Position numbers and translations under genes: made by a program
DNA from: Anseongella ginsenosidimutans
GTDB lineage: Bacteria > Bacteroidota > Bacteroidia > Sphingobacteriales > Sphingobacteriaceae
DNA length: 64,000 nt
Reading direction: 5' to 3'
NCBI GenBank assembly: GCA_029268045.1
Contig: JAJUHF010000002.1
Span: 28,988-92,987 of the forward strand
In this document: positions 18,319 through 28,000 of the stretch, in pieces
Layout: each line of letters begins with the position of its first letter
How positions within the stretch are numbered: position 1 is the stretch's first letter
The notes under the pieces: model-generated
What the model saw: only the letters and a program-made list of their open reading frames with translations
What the model was told of the DNA's origin: nothing
The model's database searches: none

Positions 18319-21300
18319 ATGAAAACAAAACCCCTTTTTGCTCTGCTGGCGATCGCATTTGCCTACGCGGTTCCCACGGGGGTACTTGCTCAGGAAACCT
18401 TCCCGGAAAATGGCGTGCAGGATAAACGTCCGCAATTGTACGCCTTTACCAATGCGACCATCGTGCAGCGGGCGGGCGTGCGGATCGAACAGGGGACGCT
18501 GTTGATCCGTCAGGGTAGAATTGAAGCAATCGGCAGGCAGGTGACCATCCCGCCCGGTGCGGTGGTAAGAGACCTGCAGGGGAAATACATTTACCCTTCC
18601 CTCATCGATTTATACACTTCCTACGGACTTCCGTCGCCGGGCAGCATCCCACGGAGAGCCGACGCTTCGCCACAATTTCTTTCGGAAAAGCGGGGCGCAT
18701 ACGGCTGGAATGAGGCCATCCGGGCGGAATATCAAGCAAGCGATCACTTTGCTGTTCACCCGGGGGAAGCGGAAAAGCTGCGCAAACTTGGATTCGGGGC
18801 CGTCTTATCGCATAATAAGGACGGCATCGGCAGGGGAACGTCCGTACTGGTCACCCTGGGACAGGAGCGGGACAACCTGGAGCTGCTTCAACGGGCGGCG
18901 GCAACCCATTATTCTTTTAACAAGGGGAGTTCGGGAAACGATTATCCTACCTCCCTGATGGGCGCCGTGGCGCTGCTGCGGCAAACCTGGTACGATGCCC
19001 GGTGGTACGCCGCAGGCGGCAGGGAACAGGCACGGGATCTTTCCCTGGAGGCCTTGGTGGCGACGCAGGAACTTCCCCGGATTTTTGAAGCAGCCGACGT
19101 GCTGGATATTCTCCGGGCGGACCGGGTGGGGGACGAATTCGATGTCCAGTTTGTTTTCCGGGGGAATGGCGACTCGTATCAGCGGTTGGATCTGGTCAAA
19201 GCCACGGGCGGCGCCTTGATCGTGCCTTTGAATTTCCCGGAGGCCTACGATATGGACGATCCCTACGACGCGCGACAGGTGAGCCTTCGGCAGATGAAAC
19301 ATTGGGAATTGGCGCCGTTCAACCCGGGAAGACTGGAGGCGGCCGGGATCCCTTTTGCCATAACAGCTGAAGGCGCGGAAAAGGACTTCTGGAAAAATCT
19401 GCGCAAGGCCATCGCCTGCGGTCTTTCCCCGGAGCAGGCGCTCCGCTCACTTACGGAGATTCCGGCCGGCCTGATCGGAATGGAGGAGCAATTGGGCACC
19501 CTGGAACGGGGCAAGCTCGCCAATTTTCTCATCACTACCTCGGCGCTGTTTGATGAAGACAACGTAATTCAGGAGAATTGGGTCAGTGGCGTCCCCTATT
19601 CGGTGGATGATCCCGGACTTGCCGGCCTGATCGGAATCTACCAGGTAGAAGTGCCCGGTCTGCCGGCCTTGGAGATGATCATTTCGGGTCCGGCGGCAAA
19701 GCCCGAAGTACGTCTGATAGCGGATAAGGAGGAAGCCAACGCTTCTTTCAATAAAACGGGCGGACTGTTTACGCTGCGGGCGGAAATGGATATTGCAGGC
19801 GGGGCGCTCCGCCTGAGCGGTTTTGCTCCCTCCCCGGGCGAGGTGCCGGCCCGCGGTCTGACCGGGCAGGCCACCCTGGCCGGCGGGGAAACGGTCACCT
19901 GGTCGGCAACACGGACTGCCGATGCAAAGAAAAGCGACGGCAGAAAAGCTGAGCAACAAACAGCCGGGCAGAAGCCGGGTCCTGTTCTTTATCCTTTTAC
20001 TGCCTATGGCTGGCAGCAGCTGCCGAAGGCGGAAAAAGTCCTGATCAAAAACGCGACGGTATGGACAAACGAGCGTCCGGGCGTGCTGCAGCGCGCCGAC
20101 GTGCTAATCGAACAGGGGAAAATAGCGGCCGTGGGAACGGACCTGCGCACGGGGGGAGCCCGGGTAATTGACGCGGAAGGCAAGCACCTGACCCCTGGCA
20201 TTGTAGACGAACACTCCCACATCGCCTGCACACGCGGCATCAACGAAGCCGGGCAGGCGGTTTCCGCCGAGGTACGCATGGGCGATGTGATCAATTCGGA
20301 AGACATTAATATATACCGTCAACTGGCCGGCGGGGTGACCACCTCCCACATTTTACACGGTTCAGCCAATCCAATCGGAGGCCAGAGCCAATTGATCAAG
20401 CTGCGGTGGGGACAGGATCCCGAAGGTCTGAAATTCGAAGGAGCCGACGGGTTCATCAAATTCGCCCTCGGCGAAAATGTGAAGCAGTCCAACTGGGGCG
20501 ACAATCAGACTACCCGTTTTCCCCAGACCCGGATGGGCGTACAGCAGGTGATGGTGGACGCGTTCCAACGGGCCAAGGAATACGGAAAAGCCCGGGGTGC
20601 GGGCGGTAACGTCCGGCGCGACCTGGAGCTGGACGCCCTCTTGGAAATATTGAATGAGAAACGCTTTATAACCTGCCATTCCTACGTGCAGTCGGAGATT
20701 GCCATGCTGATGCACGTGGCCGACTCGATGGGATTCCGGGTGAATACATTTACCCATATTCTGGAAGGATACAAGCTGGCCGATGAAATGGCGGCACACG
20801 GGGCAGCAGGATCTACCTTTTCTGACTGGTGGGCCTATAAAATGGAAGTAAAGGACGCGATCCCGTACAACGCTGCCATGATGCACCAGGCGGGTGTGCT
20901 TGCAGGCATTAATTCAGACGATGCCGAAATGGCCAGGCGGCTGAACCAGGAAGCCGCTAAGGCAGTCATGTACGGCGGCCTTTCAGAAGAAGAGGCCCTG
21001 AAGCTGGTGACGCTCAATCCTGCCAGAATGCTGCATATCGACGACCGGGTGGGAAGCATCGCTGTAGGAAAAGATGCCGATCTGGTAATCTGGTCCGATC
21101 ATCCGTTGTCGATTTACGCGAAAGTGGAAAAGACCTTCGTGGACGGCATCGCGTATTACGATGCAGATAGGGACGCTGAACTGCAGCAGCAGATTAGCCG
21201 GGAACGCGCCCGGCTTACCGGGAAAATGCTGGGCGTGAAGCAAGCGGGGGGAAGCACCCAAAAGCCGGTATCGGAAAATAAAATTTACTATCACTGTGAG

Positions 21301-21327
21301 GATGTATACGATGAATTTAACCACTAA
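18319..21327 (+). CDS. large exported tandem amidohydrolase-family protein
   Basis: 1002 residues with a signal peptide (about 1-24). It holds two amidohydrolase modules. The first (residues ~40-430) begins TNATIVQRAGVRIEQGTLLI but has YPSLIDLYTSYG where the metal-binding HxH should be, so it looks catalytically dead. The second (about 570-960) is intact at the first site: LTPGIVDEHSHI with H632 and H634, later HSYVQS, THILEGYK and the distal Asp in AGINSDDAE. Such proteins are metal-dependent hydrolases or imidazolonepropionase-like enzymes of the periplasm. The partner gene overlaps it downstream. The true substrate is unknown. Confidence 0.88.
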   Translation: MKTKPLFALLAIAFAYAVPTGVLAQETFPENGVQDKRPQLYAFTNATIVQRAGVRIEQGTLLIRQGRIEAIGRQVTIPPGAVVRDLQGKYIYPSLIDLYTSYGLPSPGSIPRRADASPQFLSEKRGAYGWNEAIRAEYQASDHFAVHPGEAEKLRKLGFGAVLSHNKDGIGRGTSVLVTLGQERDNLELLQRAAATHYSFNKGSSGNDYPTSLMGAVALLRQTWYDARWYAAGGREQARDLSLEALVATQELPRIFEAADVLDILRADRVGDEFDVQFVFRGNGDSYQRLDLVKATGGALIVPLNFPEAYDMDDPYDARQVSLRQMKHWELAPFNPGRLEAAGIPFAITAEGAEKDFWKNLRKAIACGLSPEQALRSLTEIPAGLIGMEEQLGTLERGKLANFLITTSALFDEDNVIQENWVSGVPYSVDDPGLAGLIGIYQVEVPGLPALEMIISGPAAKPEVRLIADKEEANASFNKTGGLFTLRAEMDIAGGALRLSGFAPSPGEVPARGLTGQATLAGGETVTWSATRTADAKKSDGRKAEQQTAGQKPGPVLYPFTAYGWQQLPKAEKVLIKNATVWTNERPGVLQRADVLIEQGKIAAVGTDLRTGGARVIDAEGKHLTPGIVDEHSHIACTRGINEAGQAVSAEVRMGDVINSEDINIYRQLAGGVTTSHILHGSANPIGGQSQLIKLRWGQDPEGLKFEGADGFIKFALGENVKQSNWGDNQTTRFPQTRMGVQQVMVDAFQRAKEYGKARGAGGNVRRDLELDALLEILNEKRFITCHSYVQSEIAMLMHVADSMGFRVNTFTHILEGYKLADEMAAHGAAGSTFSDWWAYKMEVKDAIPYNAAMMHQAGVLAGINSDDAEMARRLNQEAAKAVMYGGLSEEEALKLVTLNPARMLHIDDRVGSIAVGKDADLVIWSDHPLSIYAKVEKTFVDGIAYYDADRDAELQQQISRERARLTGKMLGVKQAGGSTQKPVSENKIYYHCEDVYDEFNH

Positions 21328-22645
21328 GCGCCTGATCCGTTTGTGCGTGGCAGGTATTTTATGGGCCGGATTCCTGACCAGGGGCGGTTTGCCCTTGATG
21401 GCGCAGCCGACCATTATTCCAGCTCCGCCGCAGGAACAGCCCCTGCTGATTGAGGGAGCCACCATTCATGTGGGCAACGGAACGGTTATCGAAAACGGTT
21501 CCCTGCGGATGGAAAACGGAAAGATTTCCGCGGTGGGACCGGCCGGATCGGTCAGCGTATCCGGCGCCATGGTAATTAAGGCCGGCGGAAAGCACGTATA
21601 TCCCGGTTTGATCGCCTGCCATACGATCCTGGGGCTGGCGGAAATAGAAGCCGTCCGGGCCACGCGCGATTACAACGAAACAGGCGAGCTCAATCCAAAC
21701 GTGCGTGCCATCGTAGCCTACGAAGCCGACTCGCACGTCCCGCCCACGGTTCGTTCTAACGGGGTCCTGCTTGCGCAGATCGTCCCCCAGGGAGGTGTGA
21801 TCTCCGGGACCTCCTCGGTGGTTGCGCTGGATGCCTGGACCTGGGAAGAAGCGGCCTATCAAACCGACGGCGGACTGTGGATCAACTGGCCTGGGAACAG
21901 CGTGGATGTAACAGCCAACGCCGATCAACGTCAAAAGCAACGGGAACAGGTCGAAGAACGGCTTCGCGCGCTTACGCACTTTATGGAGCAGGCGAAAGCC
22001 TATGGCGAACTGCCGCAGCCGGATGTCAAAAACCTCCGATTTGAAGCGGTAAAGGGGATTTTCACGGGGGAGAAGCGCCTGTTTATCCGGGCCGGCCGGG
22101 CAAAAGATATTCTGGCCGCGCTGAACTGGTGCCGCACATTGGAGGTCCGTCCAGTGATTTATGGCGGACACGAGGCGCATCTGGTGGCGGACTTTCTCCG
22201 GGATGATCAGGTGCCGGTGATCCTGGACGACCCGCATGCGCTGCCTTCCCGTGCCGACGACGATGTCAACCTGCCTTATAAAAGAGCGGCCTTATTGAAA
22301 GATGCGGGTGTCGAGTTCTGTGTGAGTACCTGGGGATACTGGCAGCTGCGTAACCTGCCATTCATGGCCGGAACCGCTGCGGCCTGGGGGCTGACCCGGG
22401 AAGAAGCGCTGACAGCGGTTACCCTGGCGCCTGCACGCATCCTGGGAATCGACGCCACCACCGGCAGCCTGGAGGTCGGAAAAGACGCCACCTTATTTAT
22501 TTCAGGCGGAGACGCGCTGGATATGCGGACTAACCAGGTGGAGGCCGCCTTTATCCAAGGCCGCAGCATCGATCTGGATAACCGGCAGAAACAGCTATAC
22601 CGTAAATACATGGGAAAGTACGGGCTGGAAGCCAAACTGCCTTAA
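21302..22645 (+). CDS. exported amidohydrolase-family protein, metal site degenerate
   Basis: About 447 residues with an N-terminal signal anchor/peptide (GILWAGFLTRGGLPLMAQ). It follows the amidohydrolase scaffold: LLIEGATIHVGNGTVIENG at the N-terminus and VTLAPARILGIDATTGSLEVGKDATLFI at the C-terminus. In place of DxHxH it has YPGLIACHTILG, so at least one metal ligand is missing. It overlaps the 3' end of the larger amidohydrolase by about 26 bp, so the two are coupled and probably act as a pair; this one may be structural or a pseudo-enzyme. Starts at 21296 (GTG), 21302 and 21311 are all possible. Confidence 0.83.
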   Translation: MYTMNLTTKRLIRLCVAGILWAGFLTRGGLPLMAQPTIIPAPPQEQPLLIEGATIHVGNGTVIENGSLRMENGKISAVGPAGSVSVSGAMVIKAGGKHVYPGLIACHTILGLAEIEAVRATRDYNETGELNPNVRAIVAYEADSHVPPTVRSNGVLLAQIVPQGGVISGTSSVVALDAWTWEEAAYQTDGGLWINWPGNSVDVTANADQRQKQREQVEERLRALTHFMEQAKAYGELPQPDVKNLRFEAVKGIFTGEKRLFIRAGRAKDILAALNWCRTLEVRPVIYGGHEAHLVADFLRDDQVPVILDDPHALPSRADDDVNLPYKRAALLKDAGVEFCVSTWGYWQLRNLPFMAGTAAAWGLTREEALTAVTLAPARILGIDATTGSLEVGKDATLFISGGDALDMRTNQVEAAFIQGRSIDLDNRQKQLYRKYMGKYGLEAKLP

Positions 22646-22701
22646 GCCCCCGTGAATGGAATGCCCTTTTTAAAAAATTGCTATATTTCGGCTTTAAAAA
22701 A

Positions 22702-22745
22702 CAAAAACCCCCGTCCGCCGGGTGGCGAACTGCGGGGTTTTTTGT
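22702..22745 (-). terminator. terminator after the tRNA-like RNA
   Basis: On the minus strand ACCCCGC and the distal CGGGGGT pair around a GGCG/CGCC inner stem and are followed by TTTTTGTTTTTT. It lies 30 bp after the tRNA-like 3' end. On the plus strand it also ends in a T run, so it may serve the amidohydrolase operon as well. Confidence 0.75.
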
Positions 22746-22774
22746 TACCAATCAATAAACCTGTATGAAGTTAG

Positions 22775-22885
22775 CTGTAGGGGAAGGATTCGAACCTTCA
22801 AGGAGCGGTTGGTCCGTTTCCGGATTTTCCCGTGCTCTCCGCCACCGAGACAAGGAGGTGTGTTTGCCAATTCCACCACCCTACA
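22775..22885 (-). tRNA. atypical class II tRNA-like RNA (Leu-like body, odd anticodon loop)
   Basis: 111 nt. A perfect 7-bp acceptor (TGTAGGG / CCCTACA), discriminator G, a Leu-like D arm (GTG stem, loop GAATTGGCAAA) and a perfect T arm (GAAGG-TTCGAAT-CCTTC) are all present. The anticodon arm is CCTCC-TTGTCTC-GGTGG, with one T-T mismatch and GTC where an anticodon would be, which is not a Leu, Ser or Tyr anticodon; position 37 is T. The variable region is 42 nt, far beyond the usual 10-20. It folds as GGAG / CTCC, CGG / CCG and TCCG-GAAA-CGGA. No CCA is encoded. It could be a divergent tRNA, a degenerate tRNA-Leu, or a tRNA-derived regulatory RNA. Confidence 0.7.
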
Positions 22886-22900
22886 TTGTTATTGTTGATG

Positions 22901-22932
22901 CAAATGTAATACAAACCTGTATTCCTTGCAAA
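22901..22932 (-). promoter_or_regulatory. consensus promoter of the tRNA-like RNA
   Basis: Minus strand TTTG (22932-22929), a 20-bp spacer, TACATTTG (22908-22901): an exact TTTG-N20-TAnnTTTG match, 16 bp before the RNA's 5' end. Confidence 0.78.
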
Positions 22933-23005
22933 TTTAACAACAAAAAAAATTAATTATTTTGGATTTCGCAATAAAACATTTGTAAAATTGTAAAAACGGA
23001 AATTT

Positions 23006-23509
23006 ATGATTGAAAAGACACTTCAGATTTTGCAAATTGACAATATCGACCTGCAGATCCTTTCCATCCTGATGAACGATGCCACCACGCCGTATACGGA
23101 GATCGCCAAGGAACTCGTGGTATCCAGCGGCACCGTTCACGTACGAATGAAAAAACTCCATGAGTTAGGCATCGTTACCGGGTCCAACCTGCTGATCAAT
23201 CCGCAGAAGATCGGCTACGACGTGTGCGCCTTTATCGGGATCTACTTGCAGAAGGGGTCGGAGTACCGCGACGCGGTGGAGAAAATGAAAGGCATCTCAG
23301 AAGTCGTGGAATTGCATTATACCACGGGGAACTACAGCATGTTCGCAAAGGTTATCTGCCGCGATACCAATCACCTGCGGAATGTACTGAACGAAAAATT
23401 GCAGGTCATCGAAGGAATCCAGCGGACCGAAACCATCATTTCACTTGAAGAGAGCATCAAACGCCAGATCAGCCTGGAAGATTACATCCAGGCCGGAAAG
23501 AAGAAATAA
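23006..23509 (+). CDS. Lrp/AsnC family transcriptional regulator
   Basis: 167 residues. An N-terminal winged helix-turn-helix (NIDLQILSILMNDATTPYTEIAKELVVSSGTVHVRMKKL) is followed by an Lrp ligand-sensing (RAM/AsnC) domain with IGIYLQKGSEY and VVELHYTTGNYSMFAKVIC. Lrp-type proteins form octamers that respond to amino acids. The length and dimerisation helix are normal. It is monocistronic, converging on a small membrane protein gene 3 bp away. Confidence 0.93.
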   Translation: MIEKTLQILQIDNIDLQILSILMNDATTPYTEIAKELVVSSGTVHVRMKKLHELGIVTGSNLLINPQKIGYDVCAFIGIYLQKGSEYRDAVEKMKGISEVVELHYTTGNYSMFAKVICRDTNHLRNVLNEKLQVIEGIQRTETIISLEESIKRQISLEDYIQAGKKK

Positions 23510-23512
23510 GCC

Positions 23513-23947
23513 CTACAACCAGTTGGCCCAGGGAATGCGGCTGAGGATCAATACCACGCCGATCAGGTAAAAGATACCGATGCTTTTGAACTTGGCCGAT
23601 GAAGTCGCCAGCTTTTTATGGCGGGAAAACCCAACGGTGATCAGTATCAGCGCGATGATGTTCATAAGCGGATGTTCGATCGCAAGCAGGCGGGTAGGGG
23701 CGTTGCTCATGACCGCGCCCGGATCGCTTGCCAGCAAGCGGATGTACGGTGCAACCAGGTACAATACCAGTCCGAGAAGCCCCTGCACATGGGCCGCAGC
23801 CAGGCCAAAGACAGCAATCTTCCGGTCTTTCGGCTTAAATTCCCTTCTTCCGGAAAGGCCTATGAAGGAGTTGATGATCGCTACCAGCAAAAGCAGAAAT
23901 GCTACATAGGCCCAGTAGGAATGAAAGTGGGTTAAACCGATATACAT
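23513..23947 (-). CDS. four-helix membrane protein, cytochrome b-like
   Basis: 144 residues with four hydrophobic helices. His residues sit near helix ends (THFHSYW, AAHVQG, IEHPLMN, SRHKK), an arrangement that could ligate haem, as in the small membrane proteins often labelled cytochrome B in Bacteroidota. The function is unproven. The gene lies just downstream of pdhB on the same strand (4 bp gap) and is probably cotranscribed. Confidence 0.75.
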   Translation of the reverse strand: MYIGLTHFHSYWAYVAFLLLLVAIINSFIGLSGRREFKPKDRKIAVFGLAAAHVQGLLGLVLYLVAPYIRLLASDPGAVMSNAPTRLLAIEHPLMNIIALILITVGFSRHKKLATSSAKFKSIGIFYLIGVVLILSRIPWANWL

Positions 23948-23951
23948 TTTT

Positions 23952-24935
23952 TTATGATTTAATATACATGACTTCTTTTACCGCTTTGATCACCTTTTCA
24001 GCGCTGGGCAGCGCAGCCTGAACCAGGGTAGGCGCATAAGCAAGCGGGGTATCGGCTGAGTTGATCCGCAGGACCGGCGCATCCAGGTAGTCAAAGGCGT
24101 CTTTCTGCACCCTGAAGGCGATATCGGTTGAAAAATTGGCCAGGGGCCATGCTTCTTCCACCAATACCAGGCGGTTGGTCTTTTTCACCGATTCCAGAAC
24201 CGTTGCGTAGTCAATTGGCCGCACCGTGCGCAGGTCAATTACTTCGGCGCTGATGTCTTCTTTGGCCAGTTCCTGGGCGGCCGCGTGCACAACCTTCATG
24301 ATCTTTCCAAACCCAACCAGGGTCACATCGGTGCCTTCCTGGTCCACGTGCGCCTGACCCAGCTCAATATAATATTCATCTTCGGGTACTTCGCCCTTAT
24401 CGCCGTACATCAGCTCCGACTCCATGAATATCACCGGATCGGGATCGATGATCGCCGATTTCAGCAATCCTTTCGCATCGTATGGATTCGAGGGAACAAC
24501 CACTTTCAGACCCGGGCAGTTGGCGTACCAGCTCTCAAAGCTTTGGGAATGCTGGGCCCCCAGCTGGCCGGCGTTGCCCGTCGGGCCACGGAACACTATG
24601 GGTACGGGGAACTGGCCACCGGACATCTGCAGCATCTTGGAAGCTCCGTTGACCACCTGGTCAATCGCTACCAGGGAAAAGTTGAAGGTCATGAACTCCA
24701 CGATCGGACGCAATCCGTTCATGGCAGCCCCAACCCCGATGCCTGCAAAACCCAATTCCGAGATAGGCGTGTCGATTACCCGCTTGGCGCCGAATTCGTC
24801 CATCATTCCCTGGCTCACCTTGTAGGCTCCGTTATATTCTGCCACTTCTTCGCCCATCAGGAAAATAGACTCGTCTTTGCGCATTTCTTCGGACATGGCC
24901 TCGCGCAGGGCTTCTCTGAATTGTATTGTTCTCAT
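23952..24935 (-). CDS. pdhB: pyruvate dehydrogenase E1 component beta subunit
   Basis: 327 residues of the transketolase-like beta subunit (PYR domain plus C-terminal transketolase domain). Landmarks are FLMGEEVAEYNGAYKVSQG with the ThDP-interacting Glu, DTPISELGFAGIGVGAAM, FRGPTGNAGQLGAQHSQS, and EVIDLRTVRPID. It decarboxylates pyruvate together with an alpha subunit not encoded nearby. A branched-chain 2-oxoacid role cannot be fully excluded, but the sequence motifs fit PdhB. A consensus promoter precedes it. Confidence 0.94.
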   Translation of the reverse strand: MRTIQFREALREAMSEEMRKDESIFLMGEEVAEYNGAYKVSQGMMDEFGAKRVIDTPISELGFAGIGVGAAMNGLRPIVEFMTFNFSLVAIDQVVNGASKMLQMSGGQFPVPIVFRGPTGNAGQLGAQHSQSFESWYANCPGLKVVVPSNPYDAKGLLKSAIIDPDPVIFMESELMYGDKGEVPEDEYYIELGQAHVDQEGTDVTLVGFGKIMKVVHAAAQELAKEDISAEVIDLRTVRPIDYATVLESVKKTNRLVLVEEAWPLANFSTDIAFRVQKDAFDYLDAPVLRINSADTPLAYAPTLVQAALPSAEKVIKAVKEVMYIKS

Positions 24936-24964
24936 TACGATAAGCTAATGCATAAAATGGACTG

Positions 24965-24995
24965 CAAATATAGGCGTTATAGTATCAAGTATCAA
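24965..24995 (-). promoter_or_regulatory. promoter of pdhB
   Basis: Minus strand TTG (24995-24993), a 20-bp spacer, TATATTTG (24972-24965), about 30 bp before the pdhB ATG. The spacer carries a short direct repeat (GTATCAA, twice). Confidence 0.68.
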
Positions 24996-25028
24996 GTAGC
25001 GGACGTCAGTCTTATTGGCTGGTACCCG

Positions 25029-28000
25029 CTAGGATTCCTCTTCCTCTTCCACGGGAGAAAGTTCCGAAAGGTCTCGGAAGTTCGAACGGACGAAATTGCA
25101 CCATTCGCAATCTTTTTTTCCGCAACCGGTGTCGAATTCATAATTCTTTATCCGCGCATAGGTGTTCCGGATCTGTTCCTTTACCGTTTCAATGTCTTCG
25201 GGCTTAATGTAGATCTTATGCTTGATGTACTCCCCGTCGTCGGGTTCCACAAAGTCGAATTCGGAACTTATGGCCGTCCAGCCCCGGGCGTGGTCATTAT
25301 CTACCAGGATTTTATAGAAAACCGCCTGGCGCCAGTAGTCACCCCCGTTGGGGTTCTTGCCGTCGGGCCCCCGGAGCTTGTCTTTCGCGTTTTTATACCG
25401 TCCGGTCTTGTAATCGACCACGTTCACCGACTTGCCGTCAAATTCCAGCTTGTCTATTTTCCCTTTGATGGGCACGCCGTCAACCTCCACATTTCGCACG
25501 GTGATCTCCGGAATGATTACGCGCGACCACTCGTTGATATACCGATCGTAATAGTCGGGAAGAATTTTATTTCCGTACTCCATGCGGCGGGCATATTGTT
25601 CGGCCGTAAAGGATTCCCGGTTTTTATTCATATACCACTGAAAATCCTCTTGCAGCTGTTCCTTGGGTGGAAATTCACCCTCGTCCCTCACCCGCCGGAA
25701 AAACAGCTCCAAAGCCCAGTGTATGGCCGACCCGAAGGTGAGCGATTCGGTTTTCCCCCGGGGGATGCGCAACAGGTTCTGGAAATAAAACCGGAGCGGG
25801 CATTCCAGGTAATTGCTGAGATGGGTAACGCTCAGGGCATAATTCTGAAGCACACTGTCCACCAGGTTTTTGTCGATCAGGCCCAGCGAAGGTCTTTCCT
25901 CTTCCGAGAAATTCAGGGCAAAGAACGGAAGCAATTCGTCCTCGGGTATTTCCCGGGGAATTGGTTTCAGGCCGGTGCCGGCCATGATTTCTGCAATGAA
26001 GAGCGTATGCTCCAAGTCCTTCCCGGTGGTGTCGTATTTGCTGTAGGACAGATACAGGTGCGTACGTGCCCGGGTAATGGCCACGTAAAACAGCCGGCGG
26101 AGTTCTTCCTCGGTGCCGGCATCTTTGGCGACGGTAAACACGGTGTCGGGCAATTTGTACCCGCTGGCCCGCCTGCGTTTCTTTTCCCAGAGGTGGCAGT
26201 TGCCACCCACCAGGAACACGTGATCGAATTCCAATCCTTTGGAACCGTGGCAGGTCAGAAAATTGACACCTTGTTCGTTAAAGATCACCTGACTTACCTG
26301 CAGGGGCAGGTCGTGTTCTTCCAGCAGGTCTATTTGCCGGATAAAGCCTGCCAGGTCCATTTCCGGATGGCGTCTGCTTTCTTCTTTTAGGAAATTGAAG
26401 AGGGCTGAAAGGATCTGCAGCAGCAGGTTCTTTTCCGGCGACCGCAGTACATAAGCCAGGATGCCGCCGCGCAGGACGATCTTTTCGAACAGGTTCTGCA
26501 GCGTCAGGTTCCCGGCTGCCTTTACCCAGTATTCAATGTCGTTGCTGAGTCGGGCCAATTCGGCCTGACCTTCGGGCTGAAAAAGACTTTGCTGCCCTGC
26601 GGCCAGTTCGGCAAGATGCCGCCGGATTGATGTCGGCTCTTTTCCGGACCGGTTCTGTTTATTCACCGCCACGCAGATCTTGGCAGCATCCAGCGGGGCG
26701 ATGCCGTAAAAATCATAATGCATGATGTGGAAAAGCAACTCGTCGCCGCTGTAGGGCGCTTCGGTTTCCAGCGAAAGGTAACGCAGGATGTTCAGCAGCT
26801 TTTTCCCGAACGGGGTCTTCAGTACGTTCAGCTTTTTCCGGGCCGAAACCGGAATGCCTTCCAGCCGGAAATAATTCATCAGGTCCTCCCCCAGGGCATG
26901 TTCCTTGTAGATGACGGCAATATCCGATGGAGACACGCCGCTGCCGATCAGCCTTTTCACCTGCTTGGTAACGCCCGCAAATTCATGCAACTGGGTCTGA
27001 TAGGCATGAATCTCGGGCCGGATATCCTCTTGTAGCGCCGTATTCCGGGCCACCAGCTGTTTGCTCAGTCCCGGCAGGCGGATGCGTTCGGTATTGTGAT
27101 CGATCAATACCCGGGCGGCATCCAGGATATGCTGGGTGGACCGGTAATTGTCCAGCAGCATCACGCTGTGCAGGTCGCGTGCAAAACGGCTATGGTATTG
27201 TTCGATGTTTTCGACGTTGGCGCCCTGGAAGCGGAAAATGGACTGGTCGTCGTCGCCCACCACGAAAATATTGGGCGTATCCCAGTAGCTGACCAGCAGA
27301 CGGATCAACTCATTTTGCGCGCCGCTGGTATCCTGGTATTCGTCCACCAGTACGTACTGGTACTTTTCCTGGTAATTCAACAGGAAATTCGGGTCGTTCT
27401 GAAAGGCGTTCAGAATCCAGGAGATCATGTCGTCGAAGTCGTAGCGGTTCATATCCCGCATCATCCGCTGATACACGGGCAGCTCAAAAGCCGCCGCTTT
27501 CAGACGTTCCATCCGTTTTACCTCTTCTTCGTATGAGGGCTTCAGATCCCCGGGTTGCGCTCCCGAAGCTTTGGAAGGCCTTGAATATTTGAACTTTTTA
27601 TAGTAGGGGGTATCGGGTTCCGCATCGCGGATGGCCTGCAGGTATTCGTCCACTTTCTCCGCAATGAATTCCGGCGTCCAGTTCTCCCTTTTCATGATCG
27701 AAAAAAGTTCCTTCAGTCCGTCGATCTCGAAATACGCGTCTCCGCGAAAGCGTTTCAACACATGGTCTGCCGGAAAGGAATCGATCAGTTTTCTCATCAG
27801 GGCCAGCTGTTCCAGATCGGAAATGGCGTCGAGGCTCAGTTTGCCGAAATAATCCAGGTTCTCCTGGATGATGTCGTTGCAGAAGGCGTGAAAAGTGTAA
27901 ATATTTACCCGCCAGGCATCCGGCCCGATAAATTGAAAAAGGCGCTGCCGCATCGCCACTGCCCCGGCGTCCGTGTAGGTCAGACAAAGGATGTTATGCG

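Noticed and set aside
24285..26390. 701-codon plus-strand ORF antisense to pdhB and the helicase
   Set aside because: It spans two clear genes and the gap between them on the other strand, and has no recognisable domain or codon bias; it is a by-product of GC-rich minus-strand codons.
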